Source: Agroathelia rolfsii
Taxonomy: Eukaryota > Basidiomycota > Agaricomycetes > Amylocorticiales > Amylocorticiaceae
Length of the DNA: 64,000 nt
Reading direction: 5' to 3'
Assembly (NCBI GenBank): GCA_018343915.1
Contig: JABRWF010000001.1
Coordinates: forward strand, 5,518,001 to 5,582,000
This document shows positions 35,280 through 48,540 of the stretch, piece after piece (the first letter of the stretch is position 1; every line of letters begins with the position of its first letter). The notes under the pieces were generated by a model, which saw only the letters and a program-made list of their open reading frames with translations, was not told where the DNA came from and did not search any database. Position numbers and translations under genes: made by a program.

Positions 35280-37136
35280 TCATTTATTCGGACAAACACC
35301 AAGACGGTCAGCCTTGATCAGGCCACAGAGTCTGCGCCATGCTTGACGATTTCCCTCGTTATTCGATCCGATCCACTCGGTATTCGGGAAACACGCAGAC
35401 AAATATTTCGCTGTCCGTTCGAGCTGGTGCACCTTGGGTGGCTCTGAATCGACAAGGTGTAGGACCAGCTGAGGAGCTAGGGGGCCATTGGTCATTCTAA
35501 CGGCCTGCCGATCGGGCAATGGCGTATCATCAGGCAAGCGCGTGTCTATGGCCATACGAAGCAATTTGAGTTTGGGACAGTGGATCCCAAAATGTGCAAT
35601 CCCTTGGAGCGTTGCCTTGGGAGGAGCGGCGGTTTCTCCGCTAGAAATGTTTCCATGAATGATGAACTGCTCAAGCTCCGACCATGCTTGGGCCATCTGT
35701 GAAATAACGTCGTTTGTAATGCTGGACAGCCCCGGGAGGCTGAGTGTGAGCGATCGCAAGCCGGATAGCTTGGCGAGTTTAGCGAATATGGAACTGGGGA
35801 TGGGAGTTACAGTCCAAGAATCTTTCTGGAACTGAGGACCACGGACTCCATGAAGTTCGTACCCATACGCCTCATACCAATCATCGATTGGGTTAAACAA
35901 AGGCGAATATTCTGCCTGAGGAATTTCCATGCAGTTAAAGTCATAAACGAGCTCTTCATTCTCCACGATGGACAGTGTCCGAAGTTGATTACAGTAACGT
36001 GGTGAGGTCAATGTGTTCATCAGTGACTGTAGTTCAGGCTGACTCGCATCATCAAATATGGAACATGTAATGCTAAGTGAGCTAAGTAGTGGGTGATTAA
36101 ACGCCTGAAGAAAGCCACATGGGGCTTGCAACGTTTTCCTGGCGTAAATTGTGAGTTTTCGTACAGAGCTGACCGGATAGTGATCCGGGTTCGATTGCAA
36201 GAAGCTGAAGAATGGCCAATGAATACCTTCAGGCAGAGATAGCGCCAGGTCCTCTATGGCATCAAGCCAGGTGGATAGTAAGAGCAATAGTGAAAAGTGC
36301 GTTGTCTCCCTCATTTTGACGGAGAGCATAGGCATCGGGCGATGACGCAAAAGAGTGGGCAGAGTGCAAGGCGCATTAATCATTGCCGTGTCAAGATCCA
36401 GTGATCTTATAGATGTGCCTCGTGAGAAAGCTTGCTTCAATTCGTTTGGGAACCCATGGGAATGGGGCCAAGTCCCGGAATGGTAGAGGTATACATGACG
36501 CATGTGGAAAGTTTCAACACTGGGGCATAAGAAGAGCCGGATCTGGCACAGTGCACTCGCTCCGGACAAGAAAAGGCAGCGAAGATTCGGAAGTAGAGGC
36601 GGTCCACCCCCTTCAAATGCATTGCCCATGGTAAGCCACAAAGAGTCAAATATATCGAGCGACTCCTCAAACTCTTCGAGATCAGATACGTCCTCGACCG
36701 TCTTAGGCTCCCCAGGATCAATATAAGTTTTGATGCGTCGAGAATAATAGAGAACACGTCCAGTGGTGAGTTCTTTGCGGGTAGGAAGTCGATGAAAATA
36801 CTGTGAGATAATGTATTGCCAGTTTGATTGAACATGCTGGTACTACCTCACGAGGAATGTAAACAATTAGCCACTTACAAAGTTCATGTGGCTGTTCAAA
36901 CGCATTTCTCCCTCTATTCCCCAACAGTCCTCAGGCAGAAGCTTGAGAAGAGGCCACAGGGAGTACTGGGTCTCCCATAATACATCGAGGGCAGGTTCGA
37001 GCCACTCTCGGCATACCGTCGCTAGCGCAAGTAAGTTCGAGGGCCGAAGAGGTCTGTTATCCTCTGGTTTCAGGCATTGAGAGAAAATCTGATCAGCAAC
37101 CTCGCTGATAGAAAAACACTTGTGGGCTGCGTGCAT
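35280..37136 (-). CDS. F-box-like/LRR protein, second subfamily, intact copy
   Basis: Start 37136: MHAAHKCFSISEVADQIFSQ, then NLLALATVCREWLEPALDVL and LWPLLKLLPEDCW, the F-box-like region common in Agaricomycetes. Exon 1 ends after NSHMNF. A short intron GTAAGTGG...GAGGTAG joins YQHVQSNWQYIISQYFHRLP in frame. The remaining exon is a leucine-rich repeat body (GPPLLPNLRCLFLSGASALC, PSVETFHMRHVYLYHSG, LSGLRSLTLSLPGLSSITND) ending VCPNK at 35280. About 600 residues, no signal peptide. SCF adaptor role is inferred. A decayed paralog lies upstream on the same strand. Confidence 0.75.
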
Positions 37137-38166
37137 TTTTCTGGCTCCTATAAGTGTCAGAGTCTTGAGGGGAGGTGCAAAAAGGCAACATGCAGAAGCG
37201 CCAGCGCCGGCGCGCTTTATATTGGTAGACCATATACCCTTCTCATAAACGGCACCAGATAGAAGAAACATTCATCACGTGTTGCAATCTTATTTCCAGA
37301 TACTCTAAACCGATAAGAACGCTGGGCATTTCCCATAATTGAGAACAAGTAAGAAGGCTCGTTGTCTGCGCATAGTGATAGGATCACCATGACGTCGATA
37401 TGCAAGCGCTCTCCTCCGCCATATTACCTGTCTTATGTAAGCTCTTGAAATAAGCAACAAGGGGTGCAACGCCACCCGCGCCCTGGCAGGGTAAACGGCG
37501 GCGCTACAAATCCTTGAAAAAGCTTGAAATCCAGGGCTTGCGACACATCGTTATCATGCGTACTGGCGTACAAGACGCCGTTTCAGTTACATGCATGCAA
37601 GTGCTTGCATCTGACACGGACTTACTGTTAAAATACGACGAGCGACGACGATGAGCAGCGGTCGACACAAAGAATTGTATTCCGCTTGTCTACTTGTACA
37701 TCGTTGTACGTAGTCAAACGGATAGTAAACAAGAATGTAAACTACCGTAAATATAAAGGCAGAATCATGTGACCCGGCACATGGATCACATATTCTAACA
37801 CTTACAGGACCAACAGCTATACCACGGACACTAGCACTCGGAGCATGTACTCTGCATACAGTAGCGACAACATAACCCGCTTACTGCGTTATCTACCCTG
37901 CCTAAAATGTGCCGCCATCGCTGTCAGGCTTGATTGGTTTGAGCATCAGACAAATTTTTGAAAGCTCTGTATCATCCATCTCTACCATGGAATAGCCAAC
38001 ATAGTAGCTATATATCAAATCAATGCCCAGTCCACTAATGAGTGGCAAGTGACAGGACTCTCAGGAAGATATACTTGATTCAAGACTTCAAACGCGAGTA
38101 TCATACTACTAGTACATTAAACATTTGTTTTTATTACGTTTGAGAAGTTTGAAAAATAAAATAAGT
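37137..38166. other. Spacer with a dispersed repeat
   Basis: Contains 37674-37728, closely similar to 6046-6097 (shared TTCCGCTTGTCT...AGTCAAACGGATA), and a CGACGAGCGACGACGATGAG stretch near 37637. Otherwise it holds the promoter of the F-box gene at 37136. Confidence 0.5.
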
Positions 38167-39432
38167 TCACTTATCCGAATAAGCTCCAAGGCGATCTGCT
38201 TTAACTAACCTGCAGAGCCTACGCCATGTTTGACGAGCCGCTTCATTATTTGACCCTATCCATTCAACGTGCGGGAAACACGCCGACAAATATACTGCTG
38301 TCCGTTCGAGCTGGTATTCCACAGGAGATTGTGAGTCGACAAGGTGTACGATCAACTGAGGATCATCAGCCACCTGAGAAGTCTGTCGCTTTGGCAGTGA
38401 CGCATCATCAGGCAAGCGCGTATCTATGGCTATACAAAGCATTTCGAGCTTGGGACAGTGGATCCCGAAATGTGCGATCTTTCGAAGGGTCATGTTGGGA
38501 GTAACAGTGGTCTCTACGCTAGAAATATTTCTATGAATGATGAACTGTTCGAGCTTCGGCCACGCTCGGGCCATTTGCGAGAACGTCTTCTGTGAGAGTA
38601 GATAGTCCAGGGAGGCTCAGAGCGAGGGATTGCAAGCCGGAAAGCTTCATGAACTGGGCGAAGATGGAACTTGGGATGGGAACCACGTTCGAAGGTTCTA
38701 CCTGAAATATGGGAGTATGAACATCGTGAATGTCACGTCCATATACGTTGTACCAGTCATCCGTTTCATCGAGTAGAGGAGGATCTTCGTATTGAGGTAT
38801 GTTCATGGTCTCGATCTCGTAAACAAGGTCTTCATTATCCGCGATGGATAAGAGCCTAAGTTGATCATGGCAGGACGGAGAAGTCAAGGTGCTCATGAGT
38901 GACTGAAGCTAATCGATATTGTCAAAGCCAGAGAAAGTGAGTCGAGCAGTGGGGGATGAAAGGCCTGAAGAAATCCATGTGAGAACTACAATGTTTCCCT
39001 AGCATGAACGGTTAACTTTCGTATGGAGTTGACAGGGTTGAGAATAGAATTAGCGTTTGCCTGGAAAAGATCAAAGATGCCTCAAGGAATTTGTGCGGAG
39101 AGGGACAACGCAAGGCTGTCTATCGCGTAGACCCAGTCGCGAAGGGAAAGCAGTAACCCTAAGTGAGCTGGCTTCCTCAAGCAGGGAAATCATAGGATCT
39201 GCCTGCTTCCTCAGAACAGTAAGCACTATGGAGGACGCATTTGACCCAGCCCAGTCAATATCCAGAGATCGAATTGATGTGCCACGAGATAAGGCTTGAG
39301 ATATTTCGTCTCCAATACCGTTTGTGGGAGGCCCAATTTCAAAGTCAAAGTAAATGTGACGAAAGTGGAAGGTTTCAACACTGGGACCTAAAAAGAGTCG
39401 GATCTGACAGTGTGTGCTCCATCGGACCTTGA
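38167..39432 (-). pseudogene. F-box-like/LRR pseudogene, N-terminally truncated
   Basis: A diverged duplicate of the gene at 35280-37136. The readable part runs from HCQIRLFLGPSVETFHFRHI (near 39410) to VKADRLGAYSDK and a stop at 38167. The F-box half is missing upstream of about 39432. Visible damage: an in-frame TAG just before LQSLMSTL near 38910, with a short deletion. There is also a 2-base deletion near 38578, where the intact gene has GACGTTATTTCACAGATGG and this copy GACGTTCTCGCAAATGG, throwing MARAWPKLEQFII into another frame. The C-terminal 135 codons are open but have no upstream start. Confidence 0.8.
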
Positions 39433-40223
39433 GTCTTCTCTCAATCCTACCTTACACTTATAGGATGATGGCAGCAAACGGTAACAATTACCATGAATGA
39501 TAAATGGATATTGAATAGGGGCTACATCGTGTGTGAGATATTTCTATAGGGCTCACTTGGATGTATTCAGAGAGATAACGGTTAATCAAAGGACTATAAT
39601 GCTACCAAGTGCATAATTTATATGACTTTGCATATTTAAATCCCCCGTCAAAATACCGAAATTTCATACCATGGTTCTCCACAGGTTGACCCAATTCATG
39701 GAAATTTCAAAAATGTTCTGGCAGCCACGGGCGAGCAACTTGAACTTTGAGTGAATTTAAAATAACCAGCGGCGGTAACGTTTTTACAATGTATCATGAT
39801 CACTTTGTGTTGATGCCTACGAAGTTCGAGTCTGAGCGCAACTGAATGCACTAGTATACCTTGTGAGGATAGTCTCCCATAAGCTGACTCAGCTATGACG
39901 TAATAACTACATAACGTAAGGTATTATGTAGTATTGGGAACTCTTACTCGGATTGGTCCCTGACAACTACTAGTAGCTGCACCATATACGCCGCCTACGC
40001 AAGAGTAAGGCCTGGTCGGGGACCACCATATTACACTGGCTAGATATTGAATACAATTAAACTTGCTTTAATCTGTTGTCGTTGTCACTGATTGGTCTGT
40101 GCATCGCTACCCTACTGGCAGGAGAAGAACGACCTGAAGCCATCTTTCTGCAATCTTCAAGCACTGTATCCGTTCATATCCATAACCAGACCCAGAGCCT
40201 ACCCTTGACTAAATCTATCAAGA
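39433..40223. other. Spacer between F-box pseudogene and XPF gene
   Basis: Gene-free. It marks the breakpoint beyond which the F-box duplicate is lost. It also contains the XPF promoter region. Confidence 0.35.
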
Positions 40224-43200
40224 ATGACCGCAAAGGGGTCGATTAAGAACTTACTGCCTTTCCACGAATCCATTATCCAGAACATACATGATCCCACTAC
40301 AAGTGAACTGCTGCTGCTAGCCCGTGGACTGGGTCTCCGTAAAATCGTGTGCTCACTATTAAAAATTTATGATTCTCCTCGAAGTCTTGTGCTACTGGTC
40401 AATGCAACCCAAGAAGAGGAAGCCGCCATTGGCGAAGAACTTGGCATCATGGGATGCAGGAAACCAGGCCTGAGAATCGTGGGATATGAAATGGGCAAAA
40501 AAGATCGGTGAGCCCAATGCCTCTTCTTTTACAATAGCTATAGGAAATATTGATGATTACCAGTCAGGTTCTCTACAACGCAGGGGGCATCATGTCCGTC
40601 ACATCGCGTATACTCATCGTGGACATGCTACAATCTGACATACCTACCGAACTGATTACGGGAATCATCGTACTACATGCTGAGAGGTTTGTTATTTTTT
40701 TTTTTAGCAAGGTCAAAAGGTTCAAGACACTGACACTGATGACCAGAGTCACAGCGTTGTCTCTAGAGGCCTTTATTGTTCGTCTATACAGGGAAAAGAA
40801 CAAAGCAGGCTTCCTCAAGGCATTTACCGACCAGCCCGAACACATTACGAGTGGCATGTCGCCCCTCAAAAACATTATGAAGGAATTACAACTCCGTAGT
40901 GTTCACATTTATCCGAGGTTGGTTAGCGCGACAAGGAACGGTCGGCTTGTTCTTGACTTTGATTTAGGTTTCATGAAGACATCAAACAATCACTTGAACG
41001 GCGTCGCGCCGACGTTATTGAACTATATCAGCCCATGACTGAATCCATGACCATTATCCATGAAGCTATCGTCCAGTGCATCACATCCACCCTATCTGAT
41101 CTCAAACGTGCAAACACTACTGTAACTGCCTTTCTAGTTTTTTTTCTTCATCGTTTGGCCTTCTCTAATTTTTGAGGAAGCTTGACCTAGACGATTTCAA
41201 AGTAGAAAACGTATATTTCCGCTCTTTTGAAGCAGTCGTGCGACGTCAACTAGACCCGGTCTGGCACAAAGTGGGAGCTCGTACGAAGCAGCTGGTCAGC
41301 GATCTTGCAACGTTACGCCGCCTACTAGAGTGAGTACCACTCCAAATTATGCGTCCTCATTTCCTTGATTCATCTTGATCCATCTTGTAGCTATCTTCTT
41401 TCGTACGATGCCCTCGCCTTTCACGCCTACCTGGAGACAATCATCGCATCGAACACCACTGCCCCGTCTGGAGAGGCGCGACAACATCAATCCCCTTGGC
41501 TGCTCACCGATGCCGCCAATGCCATCTTCCAAACGGCTAAACGTCGATGCTATGTTACGCAGATCATACCAAAGCCAAATATATCTGCGCGGGACTTAGC
41601 AGAAGATGAAGAAGGATGGGAAGCCCTTGATGAAATTCAGGGTACTCGAGGTCGCCCGATACCTCAGCCAAAGCGCAAACCGTGGCTTCCGGAAGATATG
41701 GAGCCGATCTTGGAGGAGCTTCCCAAGTGGTCCCTGCTTGCGGATGTACTGAAGGAGATCGAAGAGGAAATGATTCGTCAGGAAGGACTAGGGAACGCGC
41801 GTGCGTATATTTATTCGTTCTCTCTTAGGAATGTGTTTCTCAATATTCAAGACAGATTCTAGAGGGTCGAACACTATTCTCATTATGACATCTTCAGCAC
41901 GCAACTCGACGCTAGTGAACGAGTTCTTATCAAGCATGGACGCTAATGCGGAGAAAGGCTCGCAAGGCCGAAAGATGATGGAACGTCGATTGCGGATGTA
42001 TTTATGGTGGAAAGGCCAGGTTGCTCAACACAAACAAGAAAGTCGTGATAAAGGCCGCGACGATAGCGTGAGTGAGGCGTTGAGGAAAAAGGATAAAGAA
42101 CGTCAGGATAGAAGCACGAATCGCCGTAGAGTGAGAGGAGGTGCGCCCAGTGTTGCATCGACCTCATCGAGGAACTCTACTGCCGCCGAAACAGTACGAG
42201 GGGAACACGAAATGCGCAATGAAGCAGAGAATATTTCCGACTTGTACGCTGCATCTGTCGTATCCTCCTGTTTATTGCTTTAATACATTGCATACAGTTT
42301 ATCTACGCAAAGGCCTGCAACCGAAGATGTTCCTGCTATAGATGATGATAATGATATCGCATTACGACTCCTAGACGAAAATTTCTTAGTGGAATTCGAC
42401 GACAACTATGGCCTTCTGGTCCCAGCCCAAACGATTGTTGTACGTGCCTACTCAGATGACTCAGACGATCAAACGCTCTGGGAGATTCAGCCCCGTTTTA
42501 TTGTCCTCTTTGACCCGAATCAAGACTTTGTCCGGAGAATTGAGGTATGCCCGCATCCATACAATATTTATCTTGTACCTAACCCATTACTTACGTTTAG
42601 GTATATCGTAGCCTAAGCCCTGGCCTAGGCGTTAGAGTGTACTTCATGATATACAAGAATAGTTGCGAAGAGCACAAGTATCTGGCGGGACTAAGGAAAG
42701 AAAAGGAATCGTTTGAGCGATTGATCAAGGAGCGAGGGGTGCGTCTTGTCCCGTCAAACCCAATTTCTTGCTCTGACCCTCGGGGCTACTTAGACAATGC
42801 TTCTTCCAATATACGAAGATCGCTCAGTCACACCGGCAGATTCTATGATTAGAACAATCAGCTCACGTGTTGCAGGTGGACAGAAGGATGTTACCAAAGG
42901 ACCATCGCAGGTAGGCGCCTGTTCTAAATCGTCTTTTTCTTATTCATGATTTGTTAGGTTATTGTCGATATGCGGGAATTTCGCTCGACACTCCCTTCCC
43001 TACTCCATGCGTCCAGACTGCTGGTGATCCCAGCTACGTTGACTGTTGGCGATTATATCCTCACTCCCGATATCTGTGTGGAACGTAAAAGCATACCTGA
43101 TCTGGTTTCCAGTTTTAATAGCGGAAGATTGTAAGTAGAAATCCAACGAAATGTTATAAGAACGAATAGTTGATTACTTTCTAGGTACACCCAATGTGAA

Positions 43201-43798
43201 ATCATGTCGGCGCACTATAAACAACCAATCCTACTGATTGAGTTTGAAGAAAACAAGTCATTTTCGTTGGAGGTTCGGAATCTTCGATTCTCAAAACACA
43301 ATTTATTTATGGATTGTCTAGACCGTTAGTGATCTGAAGAGCTTTGCGAAGTCAACAGGAAAATATCCTGCCAAAAAGGGTGGCCCCTCGTCAGCCCAAG
43401 AATCCAAGACCTATGCGCCCCCTTCTATCCAATCAAAGCTCGTTCTCCTCACTCTCACTTTTCCGCGCGTCCGTATCATTTGGTCGTCTTCACCGTATGC
43501 CACGGCGGAGATATTCAACGACCTCAAGCTGAATAATCTCGAGCCGGACCCTGCCAAAGCAATCTCGATAGGTGCAGAGGAGGACCCCGAGGCCGGTGCT
43601 GGCGTAAATAGCGCCGCCGAGGAACTTCTGAGATCCCTGCCTGGCATTACCAGTACTAACATGAAGAAAGTGATGGGTGCTGTTAGTAATATGCGTCAAT
43701 TCACTGAGCTGCCCTTGGAAGAAGTACAGAAGCTTTTGGGCAATGAGCCTGGAAAGTTGTGTTGGGAATTCATGCATAAGGGAGATGCGAGGTCGTAG
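40224..43798 (+). CDS. XPF/ERCC4 (Rad1/Rad16) structure-specific DNA repair endonuclease
   Basis: About eleven exons. Start 40224: [20 protein letters not shown], then [75 protein letters not shown] and [20 protein letters not shown]: the helicase-like N-terminal half. The linker half has [20 protein letters not shown] and [20 protein letters not shown]. The ERCC4 nuclease domain follows, with [40 protein letters not shown] and [16 protein letters not shown], carrying the catalytic ERKxxxD motif. The C-terminal helix-hairpin-helix pair ([39 protein letters not shown]) ends at 43798. Nuclear; with the ERCC1/Rad10 partner it cuts 5' of lesions in nucleotide excision repair. All motifs intact. 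Confidence 0.93.
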
Positions 43799-44006
43799 TG
43801 CCGTATATGATATCTGTACAATTCGTATCTGAAGTTTTTGAATTTCGGTACCATATTATGTTTTGATGCAATCTACCCTTATATTTGATCTTTCAGCTAG
43901 GAAAGGTGTGCGATGAACAAAAGCAGCGAATGAATGCAAATACTTGAATTACAATAAATATAAAATCTCTATGGAAAGTATAGAAATCGATGAATCTGCC
44001 TTGCAT

Positions 44007-44566
44007 TCAGGTCAAGGTCCAAAGGAAACTGAGAACGAGTGGAGCTAGTGTTGCTACTACGAGTCGGCTCGGCGTAAACGTAACAATCGAACTTGCGCCA
44101 CTTGTATGCGTCGATGACGTAGCACTAGTGGCAGTAGTGGTACTAGTAGGGCCGGAAGAATTGCTGGTCGAAGTCGAATTGACAACTGTAAGGGCATCAG
44201 GACAGGATTCGGCATTCTTAAATGGGAAAGGGGTAAGGCAATTCCAGAAACTCCCCTAGAAGGGCAAGATGCGAGCCCACTGTCATTCTAGCAAACATCT
44301 TATTCAGGTCATCACCCGTTCCAGTGTCGTACATGTCGCAAAGAGATGCGCTGTACTTTTGATCCGAGAGATAAGATAAAATAGGGATGAGGAAAGCATT
44401 ATCGCGTGTACTGTCAAACGTGGCCGTAGCAGCTGCAAAAACTCCCCAATCTATATTTTATCCGTTATAATTCAGAATTGGCCAAGAGGAAAAAGTTTGA
44501 AATGTTTACCTGTTGAGGCATACGAGTTACGACTGTCAAGCAGTACGCCAAAGCCAGCTATATTTA
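44007..44566 (-). pseudogene. C-terminal fragment of a second glutaminase-A-type protein
   Basis: The minus strand reads GFGVLLDSRNSYAST (from 44566), an intron with a GTAAAC donor and TATAG acceptor, then WGVFAAATATFDSTRDNAFL, LSYLSDQKYSASLCDMYDTG and TVGSHLALL. After a break it continues VNSTSTSNSSGPTSTTTATS and a hydrophobic end like a GPI signal, stop at 44007. This parallels the last three exons of the gene at 45461-48540, with introns at the same positions. The last intron donor is GGGAGT where the intact gene has GTAAGT, so normal splicing would fail. Nothing homologous is visible upstream of 44566. Head-to-head orientation with the intact gene. Confidence 0.75.
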
Positions 44567-45460
44567 AATGAGAATTCAAGGGCCTTGATGAATTAAATTT
44601 GTGAACGACTCATACCTGACTGTCAAATATGTCATGACCACCTTGTTAGCATACCGCGCGGATTCGATCCATAGACGACGCAGTCGTTCGTCATTATTCA
44701 TCTCTCAATTTTCTTCCCAATCTCCATTCTCATCTCATTATGTCTCAGCTTCTATCTCTTGTCGCATTTTACTCTATTGTTCCTTTGACTGGTTTCTGTC
44801 ATTATTCATCTCTGTCTCATCCTGTTTATTTCTTATTCGACGCCTCGTGATTGTTCCAGGTCTCAGTTCCAATACCTTACCAATCCGATTACATCATCGG
44901 TTTCAGTAGCTATCCATTTCTCTTGTTCTCACACATGTATATATAGTCTACTGGAAGAGCATTATTAGCTCTTCGTCGAATCAACACCAGTGATCCGCCC
45001 CCTTGTGTCTTCGTGTAATCCGTGTCCACTTGTTGTCCTCCCTCGTGATCCCTCTCTTCCCTTCCCCTCTCCTATTGAGCTCCGTGTCATTCTGTTGGCG
45101 CGGTTCTCACATTGGGCCTCTTTCATGTTCATTGTGCATCAATTTTCAAATAAATTAATTCAAGTGGATCGCTATTGGACTATAGATTATGGCTTATTGC
45201 TTTGCTAACGAGCTATATTTTGCAATCAATCATCATCAGTGTCGTTGGCAACCGTGACAGCACTGGCCAAAGAGCGCAGACGGTCTGCGTCGGCAGTACA
45301 TCATGATATCATCATGATATTTGTGATGATAGAATGATGAATCATATACTAACTGTGCAGTTGATTACTTGAATATTTATGCTTGGTTGTAGCCTGGTAG
45401 CCATCCCTGTGCAGTCTCTCTACTTCTCTCTTCCTCGTCTTACCACTAGACTCCGACGCC
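44567..45460. other. Pyrimidine-rich spacer between glutaminase fragment and intact gene
   Basis: C/T-rich sequence with the repeated block TCATTATTCATCTCT at about 44693 and 44799, and a TATATATAG near 44938. An LTR-like reading was considered and rejected. The final 150 bases are the promoter of the intact gene. Confidence 0.35.
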
Positions 45461-48400
45461 ATGCGTCTCTGTAAAATGATTGGCTCGACCTTTCTGATCG
45501 CTTGGTCTCTACTCTTCGCCCAGCAGGCGGTTTCTACTGCCTCCACACCGGTACCTCCTGCATATCCTCTGGCGGTTAAATCGCCATATCTTTCGGCATG
45601 GATGGCCAATGCCAACTTAAATGGTGCGTGGCCCACATTTTGGGACGGGTCGGTACGTTGAAACAGATTACGCATCTCTACTTCTACTCAGTCTAACTTT
45701 CAAATGACGAGGCCAGATACTGGGCTGGGCTGGTTATATTCGCGTGGATGACACGCCCTACATCTTCCTGGGTACACCATCAATCGCTGCTGGAAACACA
45801 ACAAAGCAGACCAACGCAATCGTGCGTGATCCCACTGCAGTCTGTAGTGTCCCGATGCATGTTCTAACCATGATAATACTAGTTTACATCGACCCAGAGT
45901 ATATTTACCATGGATGCGGGTCCCGTCACCTTGAACGTCACCTTCCTCAATCCGGTCGAGGCTAATAACCTGACCTTACAATCTCTACCCTTTACATACT
46001 TCTCCTTGAGTGTTAGTCCTAACGATGGCAAATCACACTCCGTCCAAGTTTACTCGGACGTCTCCGGTGAATGGCTCGCCGCAAACAAAGACGATACGTT
46101 CAACATCACCTGGTCCACCTCAACTGGCTCTTCCATCATCACTCACCAGTCTCAGCTGGAGATACAACAAGAGTTTACAGTATCCAACGACCGCATACTT
46201 CAGGGCACCTTTTACTTTTCTACCTCCAATTCCGATGGACTAACTTGGCAAACTGGCCAAGACATTCTCGTACGACAGCAATTTGTGTCCAGCGGGAAAC
46301 TAAACAACACGCAAGACACCAACTTCAGGGCGATTAACGATTCTTGGCCTATGCTTGCGTTCGCAAAAGACTTTGGGACCGTGTCTTCTGGTAGCACACC
46401 CAGTGTTCTCTTCACATTGGGCCACGTTCGCGATCCACTAGCTCAGTATATTGTGTCAGATGGGCAAATGCAAAATAGGAGCGCATATTATTGGAGCTCC
46501 TTCTCCAGTATTACCGATGTAGTATGTGCCCTCAGTGGACTTAGCTGTAACCGTTCTCTCAGGTTCGACTATTTGATCTCATAGATTAATTTCCATTACA
46601 ATGACTACTCCAACGCGCTATCCGTTGCCAATGATTTCGATAGCAAGCTCAATCAAGCTTCAAACAAGATTGAAACTACTGGCATATACGCGTACATCAC
46701 TGCACTATCCGTCGCTCAAACACTGTCTTGGAATGAAATAACGATTTCAAAAGATTCTTCTGGAAATTGGAATACAAGTGACGTTCTTGTGTTCAATGCC
46801 AATGGCGTACGTTTCCAAGATCTTTCTCTACCTCAAATGTTTACCACCCCTTTCTCATGTAGGCTGTCAATACTGCCGATACTATCTACGCGGCTTGGCC
46901 GACTTATCTATACACGAATCCCGCTATCGGTGGCTACCTCTTGAGGGGTCTATTAGAGTATCAGGCGACTGGTCAATATCCCAATCCATTTGCCGTGCAC
47001 GATTTGGGCAGCGTATATCCGAATGCAACCGGTCACAACGACGGCAATGATTCACACATGCCTCTGGAAGGTTTGTTTGTTTATTTTTAGCGTATTCTGG
47101 TCTGAAAATAACATTCTGGGTCAGAGACTGGCAACATGCTCATCATGACGTATAGTTACTACTTGGCAACGAAGGACAGTTCTTACATCACCCAATATGT
47201 GCGTTATTAATTTTATCATCGTGAGACAACGTTCAGTCTCTAATGCACCCTCTAGTACTCCCTTCTGGGCAAATGGGCGCAATATCTTGCTGGCAATACC
47301 TTATATCCAGCATTCCAGGATTCTACAGACAGCTTTGAGGGCCCGTCAGCACACCAGACTAACTTGGCTATCAAGGGCGTTATTGGCATTGGTGCCATGG
47401 CAAAAATGGCCTCTGTGATGGGTTACAATTCGGATGCTTCCAATTACTCAGTAAGTTTATGCTATCATTGTGATCCTTCCGGTCGTTGCAAATTTACGGA
47501 TCCGTGTATGATCATCCGCTGATCCGATGATCAACTCGTAGTCAATTGCAACCAGCTACACTTCTCAAATACTCCAACTGGCCACTTCATCTGACAACAC
47601 GCATTTGATGCTATTTGTGAGTACTAGCAAAGAACTGGAGAAAATTTATCCTGATGAGCTAATGTTATCACCACAACAGTACGGAAATGAATCGAGGCAA
47701 GTCATCTCTGAAAACCATCTGGATTTTCCTCTGAAATAATTTTGTTTAGCTGGGGGCTCATGTACAATCTCTTTGCCGACAAGCTTTTGCAGCTGAACCT
47801 TTTCCCGGACTCAGTCTATACGATGTGTAAGTCCAGATCGTATATGCGGTTGGGGTTTTTGTCTGATTTTAGCGTTATAAGTGGATAACTACTATGTGAC
47901 CGTCCAAAGTTTGTGGACCCACTTTCTCCGCCAACCTTCCATCCCTTAATTAATGTTCTACTAGATGGATATGGATATAAATATGGTGTGCCCTTGGACG
48001 ACCGTAACACCTACACACTCTCGGGTAGGTTGTTATATGCCTGTAGTCACGTCATTGTTATCTTACACTGAACCATTCCCTAGGGTGGGAGTCATTCCAG
48101 GCAGCTGTCTCAACATCATACCAGACGCGTGACACATTATTTCTGAATCCGATCTTCCAATTCGCCTTTAGCGGCAAGAATAGCGGTCCTTTGCCAGACA
48201 TGTATGATACGATTAGTGGCGACTTCCTCAATTACAAGGGTCGGTGTTATGTCGGTGGTCACCTTGCCTTGCTTGGTAAGTCAAGGGCAATATTGTCTCT
48301 TGCTTATCTTAGCTAATCTCACCTGGATCTGCGACTACTTTTACTCCGCCGTGCATGTTTACTATAGTCGTCAACGGATCTATTGAATCCTCCAGCGCGT

Positions 48401-48540
48401 CCACATCGAGTGCCTCGCCATCGTCCACGAGCTCCAAGAGTAGTGCAAGCGCACTCGGCAGCACACTATCTACTCAGCATGTTACAATGGCCGCCTGCGT
48501 CATCCTTTCGTTGCTAACAAGCATAATCCTTGTGCTCTGA
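45461..48540 (+). CDS. Glutaminase A-like secreted, GPI-anchored protein
   Basis: Start 45461: MRLCKMIGSTFLIAWSLLFA, a signal peptide ending near VST, then PPAYPLAVKSPYLSAWMANA and NGAWPTFWDGS, typical of the DUF4964/DUF5127/DUF4965/DUF1793 glutaminase family. Later exons carry GPVTLNVTFLNPVEANNLTL, LQSLPFTYFSLSVSPNDGKS, GVPLDDRNTYTLSGWESFQA, PDMYDTISGDF and VGGHLALL. A Ser-rich stalk follows (SSASTSSASPSSTSSKSSAS) and a hydrophobic tail that suggests GPI anchoring, stop at 48540. About ten introns. Expected activity is extracellular L-glutamine hydrolysis; some family members are only predicted enzymes, so activity is inferred. An exon-to-exon match with the fragment at 44007-44566 shows a former inverted pair. 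Confidence 0.8.

Noticed and set aside
44630..45120. Possible solo LTR (TGTCATGACC start, TATATATAG, TTGGCGCGG downstream)
   Set aside because: No matching target duplication and no second copy in the window; the pyrimidine-rich spacer alone explains the look.
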